Source: Betaproteobacteria bacterium (GTDB lineage: Bacteria > Pseudomonadota > Gammaproteobacteria > Burkholderiales > Usitatibacteraceae). From it: DNA of 64,000 bases. The notes below the pieces were generated by a model that was not told the origin of the DNA, ran no database searches, and was given only the letters and a program-made list of their open reading frames with translations. The stretch lies in the NCBI GenBank assembly GCA_016709665.1, contig JADJMI010000028.1:62001-126000 (forward strand), in the 5' to 3' direction. Below are positions 19,423 to 27,397 of this stretch, one piece after another; the first letter of the stretch is position 1, and each line of letters opens with the position of its first letter. Made by a program: the position numbers and the translations under genes.

Positions 19423-19944
19423 TTACTTGCGACCCTTGGGCGACGAGGCGGCCTTCACGCCGGCGTCGGTGAAGCTGGCGGCGTGGCGGGCGGCCTTGCT
19501 GAACGTGTCGAACGCCGCGGTGGCGGCGGCCATGGAGCTCTTGAGCGCCGCGACGGCGACGTCGCTGCCGGCGGGGGCGCTCTTGGTGGCCTGGTCGACC
19601 GACTCGGTCACGCCGCGCTGAAGGGCGGACAGTCGATCCTCGGCGAGCTTGGTGAATTCGGCCTGTGCCTCGGAGGCGACCTCGTAGAGGCTCCTCGAGA
19701 GCTCGATCATCTGGGTCATCGCGGCTTCCGCGCTCTGCGTGCGCAGGGCGAGGATCTGCTGCGGGTCCTGCGTGGAAGCGGCGACCTTGGCGGTCTTCGT
19801 CGCGTCCGCGAGGGCGGCCTTCGCGAAGGCGAGTTGCAGGGCGAAGATGCGCTCGGCGCTGTCGATCGAGACCTTCGACAGGCGCGTGGCGGCGTCGACG
19901 GCGGACTGGTTGACTTCGGCGAACGGGTTGTTCAGGTTGGCCAT
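19423..19944 (-). CDS. phaP: Phasin (PHB granule-associated protein)
   Basis: 173 aa, almost wholly helical and Ala-rich, without membrane segments. It matches the phasin family seen in Burkholderiales: N-terminal MANLNNPFAEVNQSAVDAAT, a central FALQLAFAKAALADATKTAK stretch and an amphipathic middle. Phasins coat PHB granules and control their number and size. A GGAGA ribosome site precedes the ATG. It is transcribed from a near-consensus promoter divergent from phaR, flanked by two candidate PhaR operators, which fits the known PhaR repression of phasin genes. Confidence 0.93.
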   Translation of the reverse strand: MANLNNPFAEVNQSAVDAATRLSKVSIDSAERIFALQLAFAKAALADATKTAKVAASTQDPQQILALRTQSAEAAMTQMIELSRSLYEVASEAQAEFTKLAEDRLSALQRGVTESVDQATKSAPAGSDVAVAALKSSMAAATAAFDTFSKAARHAASFTDAGVKAASSPKGRK

Positions 19945-19977
19945 GGCTTCTCCGGAAGGGATGGGACGACGTTATTG

Positions 19978-19986
19978 TGCGCCGCA
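19978..19986. promoter_or_regulatory. Candidate PhaR operator 1
   Basis: TGCGCCGCA, a TGC-N3-GCA half-palindrome preceded by TTATTG. It falls at about +3 to +11 of the predicted phasin transcript, where bound repressor would block initiation. An identical 9-mer lies exactly 60 bp away at 20038. PhaR proteins are known to bind TGC/GCA-type motifs. Confidence 0.5.
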
Positions 19987-19995
19987 ACATAAGGC

Positions 19996-20025
19996 ATTCT
20001 AGGAAGTGCCCGCCCCCCCTGTCAA
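19996..20025 (-). promoter_or_regulatory. Sigma-70 promoter of the phasin gene
   Basis: On the reverse strand: -35 TTGACA (20025-20020), 18-bp spacer, -10 TAGAAT (20001-19996). This is among the best sigma-70 matches in the window and fits the high expression expected of a phasin. Predicted start of transcription is near 19989, 45 nt before the ATG. Confidence 0.75.
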
Positions 20026-20037
20026 GGAGGAAATTAT

Positions 20038-20046
20038 TGCGCCGCA
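20038..20046. promoter_or_regulatory. Candidate PhaR operator 2
   Basis: Second exact copy of TGCGCCGCA, again preceded by TTATT, lying just upstream of the phasin -35 box on the phaR side. It could serve both phasin repression and phaR autoregulation. Confidence 0.5.
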
Positions 20047-20183
20047 CCATCTTCCGGTCGCCGCACTGCCGCATCGGGCCAAAAAGTAATAAAATGAAGC
20101 ACTTGACCCCGGGCGCGCACCGGGCGATGTGCATGCGCGGAATCTCCCGATTGATGTAGCGCAACAAGCGAAGGACGCTCGCG

Positions 20184-20804
20184 ATGGCCACGCCCCGCAT
20201 CATCAAGAAGTACCCCAACCGCCGCCTGTACGACACCGAGACGTCCACCTACATCACGCTGGCCGAGGTGAAGGACCTGGTGCTGGGCTACAAGGACTTC
20301 CAGGTGCTGGACGCGAAGAGCGGCGAGGACCTCACGCGCGCCATCCTGCTGCAGATCATCCTGGAGGAGGAGTCCGGCGGCGTGCCGATGTTCTCCACCG
20401 ACATGCTCTCGAACATCATCCGCTACTACGGCCATTCGATGCAGGGCCTCATGGGCTCGTACCTCGAGCGCTCGATCCACGCCTTCCACGAGGCGCAGAA
20501 ACGGTTCCAGGAACAGGCGCAGGTGCTCATCCCCAAGGTGCCGCCGGATGCCTTCTCCAACCTCATCTCGGGCCAGCCGATCCCGCAGGTGATGGGCGGC
20601 TACCTCGAGAAAGGCGCGAAGGCGGTGATCGACATGCAGGACGAGCTGCGCAGCCAGGCCTTCAAGCTGTTCTCGGGATTTCCCTACGCGCAGCCCCCGG
20701 GGGATGGCCCCGCCGAGGAGCCGCCCGTGACCCCCGCGCCGCCGAAGGCCGCCCCCAAGCCCACCCGGGGTGGCGCGAGGAAGCCGCGCACCACGCGCAA
20801 GTAA
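20184..20804 (+). CDS. phaR: PHB synthesis repressor PhaR
   Basis: 206 aa. The N-terminal DNA-binding/PHB-sensing domain is highly typical (RIIKKYPNRRLYDTETSTYITL, about 5-26). It is followed by the PHB-accumulation regulatory domain (LLQIILEEESGGVPMFSTDML and IRYYGHSMQGLMGSYLERS) and a Pro/Lys-rich tail. PhaR represses phasin and often its own gene, and releases DNA by binding nascent PHB. It is divergent from phaP, with candidate operators between them. rimO follows 8 bp after its stop. Confidence 0.96.
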   Translation: MATPRIIKKYPNRRLYDTETSTYITLAEVKDLVLGYKDFQVLDAKSGEDLTRAILLQIILEEESGGVPMFSTDMLSNIIRYYGHSMQGLMGSYLERSIHAFHEAQKRFQEQAQVLIPKVPPDAFSNLISGQPIPQVMGGYLEKGAKAVIDMQDELRSQAFKLFSGFPYAQPPGDGPAEEPPVTPAPPKAAPKPTRGGARKPRTTRK

Positions 20805-20812
20805 GCGCCCCG

Positions 20813-22141
20813 ATGGCCGCGAAGCGTCCCGCCCGCGCCCCGCGCGTGGGCTTCGTCTCGCTCGGGTGCCCGAAGGCGCTCGTCGATTCCGAGTCCATCC
20901 TCACGCAGCTGCGCGCGGAGGGTTACGAGATCGCGCCCAGCTACGAGGGCTCCGATCTCGTCGTGGTGAACACCTGCGGCTTCATCGACGCGGCCGTCGA
21001 GGAATCGCTCGAGGCCATCGGCGAGGCGCTCGCGGCGAACGGCAAGGTGATCGTGACGGGGTGCCTGGGCGCCAAGGGCGACGTGGTGCGCGAGGCGCAC
21101 CCCAGGGTGCTCGCGGTAACCGGCCCCCACGCGACCCCCGAGGTGATGGCGGCCGTCCACGCGCACCTGCCCCGGCCCCACGACCCGTACACGGACCTCG
21201 TGCCGCCGCAGGGCATCCGCCTCACGCCCCGGCACTACGCGTACGTCAAGATCTCCGAGGGCTGCAACCACCGCTGCACCTTCTGCATCATCCCCTCGAT
21301 GCGGGGCGATCTCGTCAGCCGTCCCGTGGGCGACGTGATGAAGGAAGCCGAGAGCCTCGTGAAGGCGGGCGTGAAGGAATTGCTCGTCATCTCGCAGGAC
21401 ACGAGCGCCTACGGCGTCGACGTGAAGTACCGCACCGGCTTCTGGGGCGGCAAGCCGCTGCGCACCCGCATGACCGAGTTGTGCGCGGCCCTCGGCGACC
21501 TGGGTGCCTGGGTGCGCCTGCACTACGTCTATCCCTACCCCCACGTCGACGAGGTGATTCCCCTCATGGCCGAGGGGCGGGTCCTTCCCTACCTCGACGT
21601 GCCCTTCCAGCACGCGAGCCCGCGCATCCTCAAGGCCATGAAGCGCCCGGCCGCGAGCGAACGGAACCTCGAGCGCATCCGCGGCTGGCGCGCCGCCTGC
21701 CCCGATCTGACGGTGCGCTCGACCTTCATCGTGGGATTTCCGGGCGAGACGGAAGCGGAGTTCGGGGAACTGCTCGATTTCGTGCGCGAGGCCGAGCTCG
21801 ACCGCGTGGGATGCTTCGCGTATTCGCCGGTCGAGGGCGCGAAGGCCAACGCGCTGCCCGGCGCGGTGCCCGAGGAAGTGAAGCAGGAGCGCCTCGTGCG
21901 CTTCATGCAGGCGCAGGCCGCGGTGAGCGCCCGGCGCCTCGCGGCCAAGGTGGGTCGCGAAATCGAGGTGCTGGTCGACGACGTCGAGGGCCGCGTCGCG
22001 CTCGCCCGCAGCAGCGCCGACGCGCCGGAAATCGACGGGATCGTCCGCGTGAAAGGGGCGAAAGGGGTGAAGCCGGGGGACCTGTTGCGCGTGCGCGTCA
22101 CCGGCGCCGGCGAGCACGACCTCGAGGCGGCCGCGCTCTAG
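20813..22141 (+). CDS. rimO: Ribosomal protein S12 methylthiotransferase
   Basis: 442 aa radical-SAM enzyme that adds a methylthio group to the conserved Asp of ribosomal protein uS12. The N-terminal UPF0004 domain has three cluster Cys (SLGCPKALVDSE, NTCGFID, TGCLGAKGD). The radical-SAM motif CNHRCTFC lies in ISEGCNHRCTFCIIPSMRG, and a C-terminal TRAM domain covers about 370-440. Length and motifs are standard. It starts 8 bp after phaR and may share its transcript. Confidence 0.96.
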   Translation: MAAKRPARAPRVGFVSLGCPKALVDSESILTQLRAEGYEIAPSYEGSDLVVVNTCGFIDAAVEESLEAIGEALAANGKVIVTGCLGAKGDVVREAHPRVLAVTGPHATPEVMAAVHAHLPRPHDPYTDLVPPQGIRLTPRHYAYVKISEGCNHRCTFCIIPSMRGDLVSRPVGDVMKEAESLVKAGVKELLVISQDTSAYGVDVKYRTGFWGGKPLRTRMTELCAALGDLGAWVRLHYVYPYPHVDEVIPLMAEGRVLPYLDVPFQHASPRILKAMKRPAASERNLERIRGWRAACPDLTVRSTFIVGFPGETEAEFGELLDFVREAELDRVGCFAYSPVEGAKANALPGAVPEEVKQERLVRFMQAQAAVSARRLAAKVGREIEVLVDDVEGRVALARSSADAPEIDGIVRVKGAKGVKPGDLLRVRVTGAGEHDLEAAAL

Positions 22142-22155
22142 GCTCCCGCGGGAAC

Positions 22156-22578
22156 CTACTGCTTCACGAGCTTGCCGTCGACGACCTTGATCTTGTCGCC
22201 CGCGCGGTAGCTGGTCTCCTTCGAGAAGTTGAACGTGCGCGACTTGCCGTCGTCCATCTTGAGGATCACCTGGTAGGTCGTCGTCGACTTCTGGTTCTTC
22301 TCGACCTGGTGGCCCGCGTAGGCACCGGCGCCGGCGCCCACGACCGTGGCCGCCGTGTTGCCACGGCCCGAGCCGATCTGGTGGCCGAGCACGCCGCCCA
22401 GCACGCCGCCGACGACCGCGCCGGCGCCCGAGCCCTCGCCTTCCTTCTTGACGGTCTTCGTCTCGACGACGGTGCCGCAGTTGTCGCAGGCAGCATCGGC
22501 CGCGGGCGCGAGGGCGATGGCGCCCACGAAGATCGCCGTCGTGATCGCGGCGCTGAGGTGGCAACGGGTCAGTTTCAT
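22156..22578 (-). CDS. Glycine-zipper 2TM domain protein (17 kDa surface antigen / SlyB-like)
   Basis: 140 aa. A signal peptide (1-29, ending ADAA) precedes a Cys-x-x-Cys pair (CDNC). The glycine-zipper region GAGAVVGGVLGGVLGHQIG and GAGAGAYAGHQ (about 51-91) looks like two membrane-inserting hairpin helices; a C-terminal domain (about 100-140, TYQVILKMDDGKSRTFNF) follows. Family members are outer-membrane or periplasmic envelope proteins of poorly defined role. There is no lipobox, since cleavage is at Ala-Ala. It is convergent with rimO. Confidence 0.85.
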   Translation of the reverse strand: MKLTRCHLSAAITTAIFVGAIALAPAADAACDNCGTVVETKTVKKEGEGSGAGAVVGGVLGGVLGHQIGSGRGNTAATVVGAGAGAYAGHQVEKNQKSTTTYQVILKMDDGKSRTFNFSKETSYRAGDKIKVVDGKLVKQ

Positions 22579-22630
22579 CGGGCCCTCCGGGGCTTCGGTA
22601 TTCGTCCCCGAAATGCTAGCACGCGCGCCG

Positions 22631-23182
22631 CTACGGGTTCAGGACGGTCTTCACCGCGGCGACGAGCGCGGTTCCCGTAATGGGCTTGGCAACGTACCCG
22701 TCGGCCCCCGCGAGCAGGCCCCGCACGACGTGGCGCCGTTCGGCCAGGGCGGTGAAGAGGATGACGGGCGTGTCCTTGAGGCGGCGGTTCTGGCGCATGC
22801 GCCCGAGAAACTCGAAGCCGTTCATGCCCGGCATTTCGATGTCGAGCAGGATGAGGGCCGGCGGCCCCAGCTCGTTCATGTGGCGCGCCGCGTCCTTCGG
22901 CGAGCCGGCCACGGCGGCGGAGAACCCGGCGCGTCGCAGCACCCGCGCGGCGAGTTCGGCGGTCGGCAGGTCGTCGTCCACCACCAGCACCACGCCGTTG
23001 GGTGCGCTCGCGAGCCCGCGCCGCGCGGCGATGACGTGGAACCCCTCGGTCCCGAGCGCCTGTTCGCCGATGAGCGATTCCTGTTCGTCGAGCGGCGTGG
23101 GGATTTCCCGCACGGGAGCGGGAGGAGAGGATTCTTCGGTGAGGAGCGTGAAGTCGAGGTCGGTCGGGTCCGGGGCGTTCAT
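22631..23182 (-). CDS. Response regulator receiver protein
   Basis: 183 aa. An unusual Pro/Glu-rich extension of about 60 residues precedes a single CheY-like domain (about 62-180). It has the acidic VVDDD pocket, the phosphoacceptor Asp114 in ILLDIEMPGMNG, the switch Thr in LFTALA and the Lys in VAKPITG. No DNA-binding or enzymatic output domain is present. It is translationally coupled (ATGA overlap) to the hybrid kinase upstream and follows an Hpt gene, so it is the likely terminal receiver of a three-gene phosphorelay. Confidence 0.9.
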   Translation of the reverse strand: MNAPDPTDLDFTLLTEESSPPAPVREIPTPLDEQESLIGEQALGTEGFHVIAARRGLASAPNGVVLVVDDDLPTAELAARVLRRAGFSAAVAGSPKDAARHMNELGPPALILLDIEMPGMNGFEFLGRMRQNRRLKDTPVILFTALAERRHVVRGLLAGADGYVAKPITGTALVAAVKTVLNP

Positions 23183-25548
23183 GGCGTGGGAGGAGCGGAG
23201 GGGGGCGAGGATGCGTCATGGCGCACCCATATTTCGACGAGCTGCCGTCCGAGCTTCAGCGGATCGAACGGCTTGGAGACGGTGCCGATGGCGCCGGCGG
23301 CCCGGTAGTTCGCGAGATCGACGGGATTGCTCTTCGCGGTGAAGAACACGGCCGGCGTGGCGATGCCCGCTTCGCGCAGGCGCCTCAGGAGCGTGAGGCC
23401 GTCCATCCCCGGCATGTTCATGTCGAGCAGGAGCAGGTCCGGCGCGAAGCCCGGCGCCTCGGCGATGGCTTCCTCGCCGTTGCGGCAGCTCTTGACCGTG
23501 TAGCCGCCGATCTTGCCCAGGGCGAGCCCGACGATGCCGCGGATGTCCTGCTGGTCGTCCACGTGAAGGACGCGCTGGAACGGGGGGCTTGTCATCGCGT
23601 CATTCTGCCACCGGGGCACGGCCTCGGGCAGGTCGAACCAGAATAGGGTGCCGCCGCCGGGCGCGTCCTCGAAGCCGATGGCGCCGCCCAGGTGCTCGAC
23701 GATCTCGCGGCTGATGGCGAGGCCCAGGCCCGTGCCGCCGATGCCGCGCGCGTCGCCCGACTCGGCCTGCGCGAAGGGCGTGAAGATGCGCCCCCGGAAC
23801 TCCGCCGGGATTCCCGGGCCGTGGTCGCGCACGCGCGTGCGGATCGTGCCGTTTCCCGCGCGCGCCGCGCTCACGGTCACGGGGGCGCCGGGGGGCGAGA
23901 ACTTGGCGGCGTTCAGGATCAGGTTCGCGAGCACCTGGATGAGGCGATCCACGTCGCCGCGGACGGCGAGCTCCGGCGGGCAGTCGAGCGCGAAGGCGAC
24001 GCCGAACTCCTGCGTGAGCCCGCGGCTCGAATCGACGGCCTCGGCGAGCAGGGGCGCCCAGGCGATGTCCGCGATGCGGAAGCTGAGCGAGCCGGCCGCC
24101 ATCTTCTCGATGTCGAGCAGGTCGTTCACCAGGCGCCAGAGGCGGTCGGAATTGGTGAGCGCGATGTCGACCATCGACTTCGCTTCCTCCGGCAGGTCCC
24201 CGGTGACGCCCGCGGCGAGCAGGCCCAGGGAGCCGCGCATGGAGGTGAGGGGCGTGCGCAATTCGTGGCTCACGACCGAGACGAAGTGGTCCTTCATGCG
24301 GTCGGCTTCCCGCAGGCGCGTCACGTCGATGCCCACGACGATCACGCCCTGGATCTCGCCGTCGGGTCCCCGCAGCGGGCGGTGCAGGACGTCGAAGTCG
24401 AGCAGGCGACCGTCCGGCGCGCGGCGCCGCGTCTCGTATTGGCTCGGCTCGCCGCCCAGCGCGCGATGCAGGTGGGGCGCGACGAACGCGTATCGCTCCT
24501 CACCGAGCAGCTCGGCGACGGTGCGCCCGTCGATGGCCTGCGGCGCGAGCTCGAGCAACGCGGCGTAGGCCTGGTTGTGGACGCGCACGCGCTCGTCCGG
24601 GCCGACGAACACGATCGCCGCGGGGATGAACTCCACCAGCTGGCGCATCCGCGACTCGCTTTCGCGAAGGCGCCGTTCGGCGAGCTTGCGCGGCGTGATC
24701 ACGCGCGCGAGGCCGCGGTAGCCGGTGAAGTTCCCGTCCTCCCCCGTGAGGGGCACCCCGCCCACCGAAAGCCAGGTCTCGCGGCCGGATCCGTCGACCT
24801 GCCGGATCTCCAGGTCGCGGAAGGCCACCTTCTTCTCGAGCACCTCGCGCTTCGCGTCCCAGTCGCCTTGCGTGAGTTCCGGCGCCTCGAGCGCGGGCTG
24901 GGGCAGCGTGGCGTCGCCGCGGCGCGTCCACGCGGGGGCTGACCAGGTGACGAGGTTGAAGCGCTCGTCCATTTCGAAGTAGAGGTCCGAGGAAAGCTCG
25001 GAGAGCGCGCGGAAGCGCGCCTCGCTGTCGGCGAGCGAGCGCTCGACGCGCTTCCTGAGCGTGATCTCGGCGTTGGTGCCGCTCGCGCGCAATGCCCGGC
25101 CCGCGCCGTCGCGCGCCGTGACGCGGCCGCGCGTGCGGACCCAGTGCCAGGTGCGGTCGCCGCCCCACACGCGCGCCTCGGTGTCGTAGGTCTCGGCGCG
25201 CCCTTCCAGGCATTCCCTCGCCGCGGCGACGAGGCGGGGGCGGTCCTCCTCGTGCACGAAGTCGAGGAGGGCCGCGGCGGTGCTTCGCGTCGTGCCGGGC
25301 GTGTGGCCGACGAGGTGCGCCCAGTTCGCGTCCAGCCAGAGGGCGTCGCTCGCGATGTCCCAGTCCCACAGCGAAATGCCCGAACCCTCGATCGCCGCCT
25401 GGATTCGATCGATCTCGGTGGCGGTCTTGGCCTCGGCCGCCGCGCGGGCGACCCGTTCGTCGGCGAGCCGCCGGTTGGCGAGGGCGGCGAGCACGGCGAC
25501 GGTGAGGAGCGCCCCGATGAGGATGGCGTCGACGAGCGCGATCGTCAT
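23179..25548 (-). CDS. Hybrid sensor histidine kinase with three PAS domains
   Basis: 789 aa. One N-terminal transmembrane helix (about 3-24) is followed by three PAS/PAC domains (about 45-165, 172-290, 298-412), HisKA with His428 in VVSHELRTPL, HATPase (NLILNAAKF, DHGPGIP, GTGLGLAIS) and a C-terminal receiver with Asp709 in LLLLDMNMPGMDG. The single helix means the PAS domains are probably cytoplasmic and sense an internal cue such as redox, energy or a ligand. Both ends overlap neighbours by 4 bp (Hpt gene upstream, receiver gene downstream), so the three proteins are co-produced. Signal and output are unknown. Confidence 0.93.
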   Translation of the reverse strand: MTIALVDAILIGALLTVAVLAALANRRLADERVARAAAEAKTATEIDRIQAAIEGSGISLWDWDIASDALWLDANWAHLVGHTPGTTRSTAAALLDFVHEEDRPRLVAAARECLEGRAETYDTEARVWGGDRTWHWVRTRGRVTARDGAGRALRASGTNAEITLRKRVERSLADSEARFRALSELSSDLYFEMDERFNLVTWSAPAWTRRGDATLPQPALEAPELTQGDWDAKREVLEKKVAFRDLEIRQVDGSGRETWLSVGGVPLTGEDGNFTGYRGLARVITPRKLAERRLRESESRMRQLVEFIPAAIVFVGPDERVRVHNQAYAALLELAPQAIDGRTVAELLGEERYAFVAPHLHRALGGEPSQYETRRRAPDGRLLDFDVLHRPLRGPDGEIQGVIVVGIDVTRLREADRMKDHFVSVVSHELRTPLTSMRGSLGLLAAGVTGDLPEEAKSMVDIALTNSDRLWRLVNDLLDIEKMAAGSLSFRIADIAWAPLLAEAVDSSRGLTQEFGVAFALDCPPELAVRGDVDRLIQVLANLILNAAKFSPPGAPVTVSAARAGNGTIRTRVRDHGPGIPAEFRGRIFTPFAQAESGDARGIGGTGLGLAISREIVEHLGGAIGFEDAPGGGTLFWFDLPEAVPRWQNDAMTSPPFQRVLHVDDQQDIRGIVGLALGKIGGYTVKSCRNGEEAIAEAPGFAPDLLLLDMNMPGMDGLTLLRRLREAGIATPAVFFTAKSNPVDLANYRAAGAIGTVSKPFDPLKLGRQLVEIWVRHDASSPPSAPPTP

Positions 25549-25844
25549 GGCGCGGCCGCGAGGCAGGCGGCGAGGGCATCGGCGAGGGCGCGCGCGGACG
25601 GCCCGTCGGCGCGACCCGCGGCATCCTCGAGCTCGGCGCCCAGGCGGCTCGCCTCGGGATAGCCGAAGGTGCCGCCCGACCCGCGGAAGACGTGGCCCAC
25701 GGCGCGCACCGTCGCGAAATCGCCGGCGGCCAGCGCGGACTCGAGCCGCGCGAGGTCGGCTTGCCGCGCGGACACGAACATCCCGCGCAACTCCCGGGCT
25801 TCCTCCTCGAAGGCCAGGCGATCGGCGTCGGACGGCTCGTTCAT
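25545..25844 (-). CDS. Histidine phosphotransfer (Hpt) domain protein
   Basis: 99 aa, all alpha. The Hpt motif is HVFRGSGGTFG with the phospho-accepting His51. A longer in-frame reading exists upstream, but it is a shadow of lysS; ATG 25844 gives a normal stand-alone Hpt domain. It should carry phosphate between the hybrid kinase receiver and the free receiver encoded next to it. The stop overlaps the kinase start (ATGA). It lies 26 bp downstream of lysS on the same strand. Confidence 0.85.
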   Translation of the reverse strand: MNEPSDADRLAFEEEARELRGMFVSARQADLARLESALAAGDFATVRAVGHVFRGSGGTFGYPEASRLGAELEDAAGRADGPSARALADALAACLAAAP

Positions 25845-25870
25845 CGCGATCGGCCCGGCGCGGCGGGCGC

Positions 25871-27394
25871 CTAGTCGGCGTTCTTCAATTGCGGGAAGAG
25901 GATCACGTCCCGGATGGAAGGGCTGTCCGTGAAGAGCATCGCGAGCCGGTCGATGCCGATGCCCTCGCCGGCCGTCGGGGGCAGGCCGTACTCGAGGGCG
26001 CGGATGTAGTCGGCGTCGTAGAACATCGCCTCCTCGTCGCCGGCCTCCTTCGCCGCGGCCTGTTGCTGGAATCGCGCCGCCTGGTCCTCGGGGTCGTTCA
26101 GCTCGGAGAAGCCGTTGGCCATCTCCCGGCCGGTGATGAAGAGCTCGAAGCGGTCCGTGACGGCCGGGTTCGCGTCGTTGGCGCGCGCGAGCGGCGAGAC
26201 GTCCGTCGGGTGCGCCACGATGAAGGTCGGCTGCACGAGCTTCATCTCGGTCGTCGCCTCGAAGAGCTTCAATTGCAGCAGGCCGAGCCCGTCCGTCGGG
26301 AACACCTCGACGCCGAAGGGCGCGAGCGCCACCTTGAGGTACTCGGGCTTCGCGAGTTCCGCCAGCGGGTACTTCGGGTTGTACTTCGCGATGGCCTCGG
26401 CCATCGTGAGGCGGTCGAAGGCCGGCCCGAGGTCGATCGCCTGCCCCTGGTAGGTGAGGGCCGTCGTGCCGCAGACCTTCCGCGCGCACTCGCGCAACAG
26501 CGTCTCGGTGAGGTCCATCAGGTAGTGGTAGTCCCGGTAGGCCTCGTAGAACTCGATCATCGTGAACTCGGGGTTGTGGCGCGTGCTCATCCCCTCGTTC
26601 CTGAAGTTGCGGTTGATCTCGAAGACCTTCTCGAGGCCGCCCACCACGAGCTTCTTGAGGTAGAGCTCCGGCGCGATGCGCAGGTAGAGCGCCATGTCGA
26701 GCGCGTTGTGGTGCGTGACGAAGGGCTTGGCCGCGGCGCCGCCGGGAATGGGGTGCATCATCGGCGTCTCGACCTCGAGGTAGCCGCGGGCGACGAAGAA
26801 CTCGCGCACCGCCTGCACGAGCTTCGAGCGCTTGACGAAGTTCTCGCGCGATTCCGGGTTGACGATGAGGTCCACGTAGCGCTGGCGGTAGCGCGCCTCC
26901 ATGTCCGCCAGGCCGTGGAACTTGTCGGGCAGGGGGCGAAGGCTCTTCGAGAGCAGGCGCACCTTCGTCGCCTGGATCGTGAGCTCGCCCGTTCGGGTGC
27001 GAAAGAGCGTGCCCTCGACGCCGACGATGTCGCCCAGGTCCCAGTGCTTGAAGGCCTCGTAGACGTCGGCGCCCACCAGGTCCGTCTTCACGTAGACCTG
27101 GATGCGGCCGCTCATGTCCTGCAGCGTCGCGAAGGACGCCTTGCCCATGAGGCGCTTGAGCATCATGCGGCCGGCGACGCAGGCGGCGGGTTTCGTCGAC
27201 TCGAGGTCCTCGGTGGCCGTCCCGCCATGGGCCGCGTGCACTTCGCTCGCGAGCGACTCGCGCCGGAAATCGTTCGGGAAGGGCTGGCCCGCCGCGCGCA
27301 GGCGCGCGAGCTTCGCGCGCCGCTCCGCGATGATCTGGTTCTCGTCCTGCGCGGTCGTCTCGGTGGACGGGGCGGGGCTCTTGTCTTCGGACAT
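25871..27394 (-). CDS. lysS: Lysyl-tRNA synthetase (class II)
   Basis: 507 aa. An N-terminal OB-fold anticodon-binding domain (about 65-170, GRMMLKRLMGKASFATLQD) is followed by the class II catalytic core: motif 2 FRNEGMSTRHNPEFTMIEFY and motif 3 GIGIDRLAML near the C-terminus. It charges tRNA-Lys. The gene lies 3 bp downstream of prfB, the conserved prfB-lysS pair, and upstream of the phosphorelay genes. Confidence 0.97.
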   Translation of the reverse strand: MSEDKSPAPSTETTAQDENQIIAERRAKLARLRAAGQPFPNDFRRESLASEVHAAHGGTATEDLESTKPAACVAGRMMLKRLMGKASFATLQDMSGRIQVYVKTDLVGADVYEAFKHWDLGDIVGVEGTLFRTRTGELTIQATKVRLLSKSLRPLPDKFHGLADMEARYRQRYVDLIVNPESRENFVKRSKLVQAVREFFVARGYLEVETPMMHPIPGGAAAKPFVTHHNALDMALYLRIAPELYLKKLVVGGLEKVFEINRNFRNEGMSTRHNPEFTMIEFYEAYRDYHYLMDLTETLLRECARKVCGTTALTYQGQAIDLGPAFDRLTMAEAIAKYNPKYPLAELAKPEYLKVALAPFGVEVFPTDGLGLLQLKLFEATTEMKLVQPTFIVAHPTDVSPLARANDANPAVTDRFELFITGREMANGFSELNDPEDQAARFQQQAAAKEAGDEEAMFYDADYIRALEYGLPPTAGEGIGIDRLAMLFTDSPSIRDVILFPQLKNAD

Positions 27395-27397
27395 GGT

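Noticed and set aside
25845..26489. N-terminal extension of the Hpt protein
   Set aside because: The extended reading is an alternate frame of lysS and has no domain; the Hpt domain starts at 25844.
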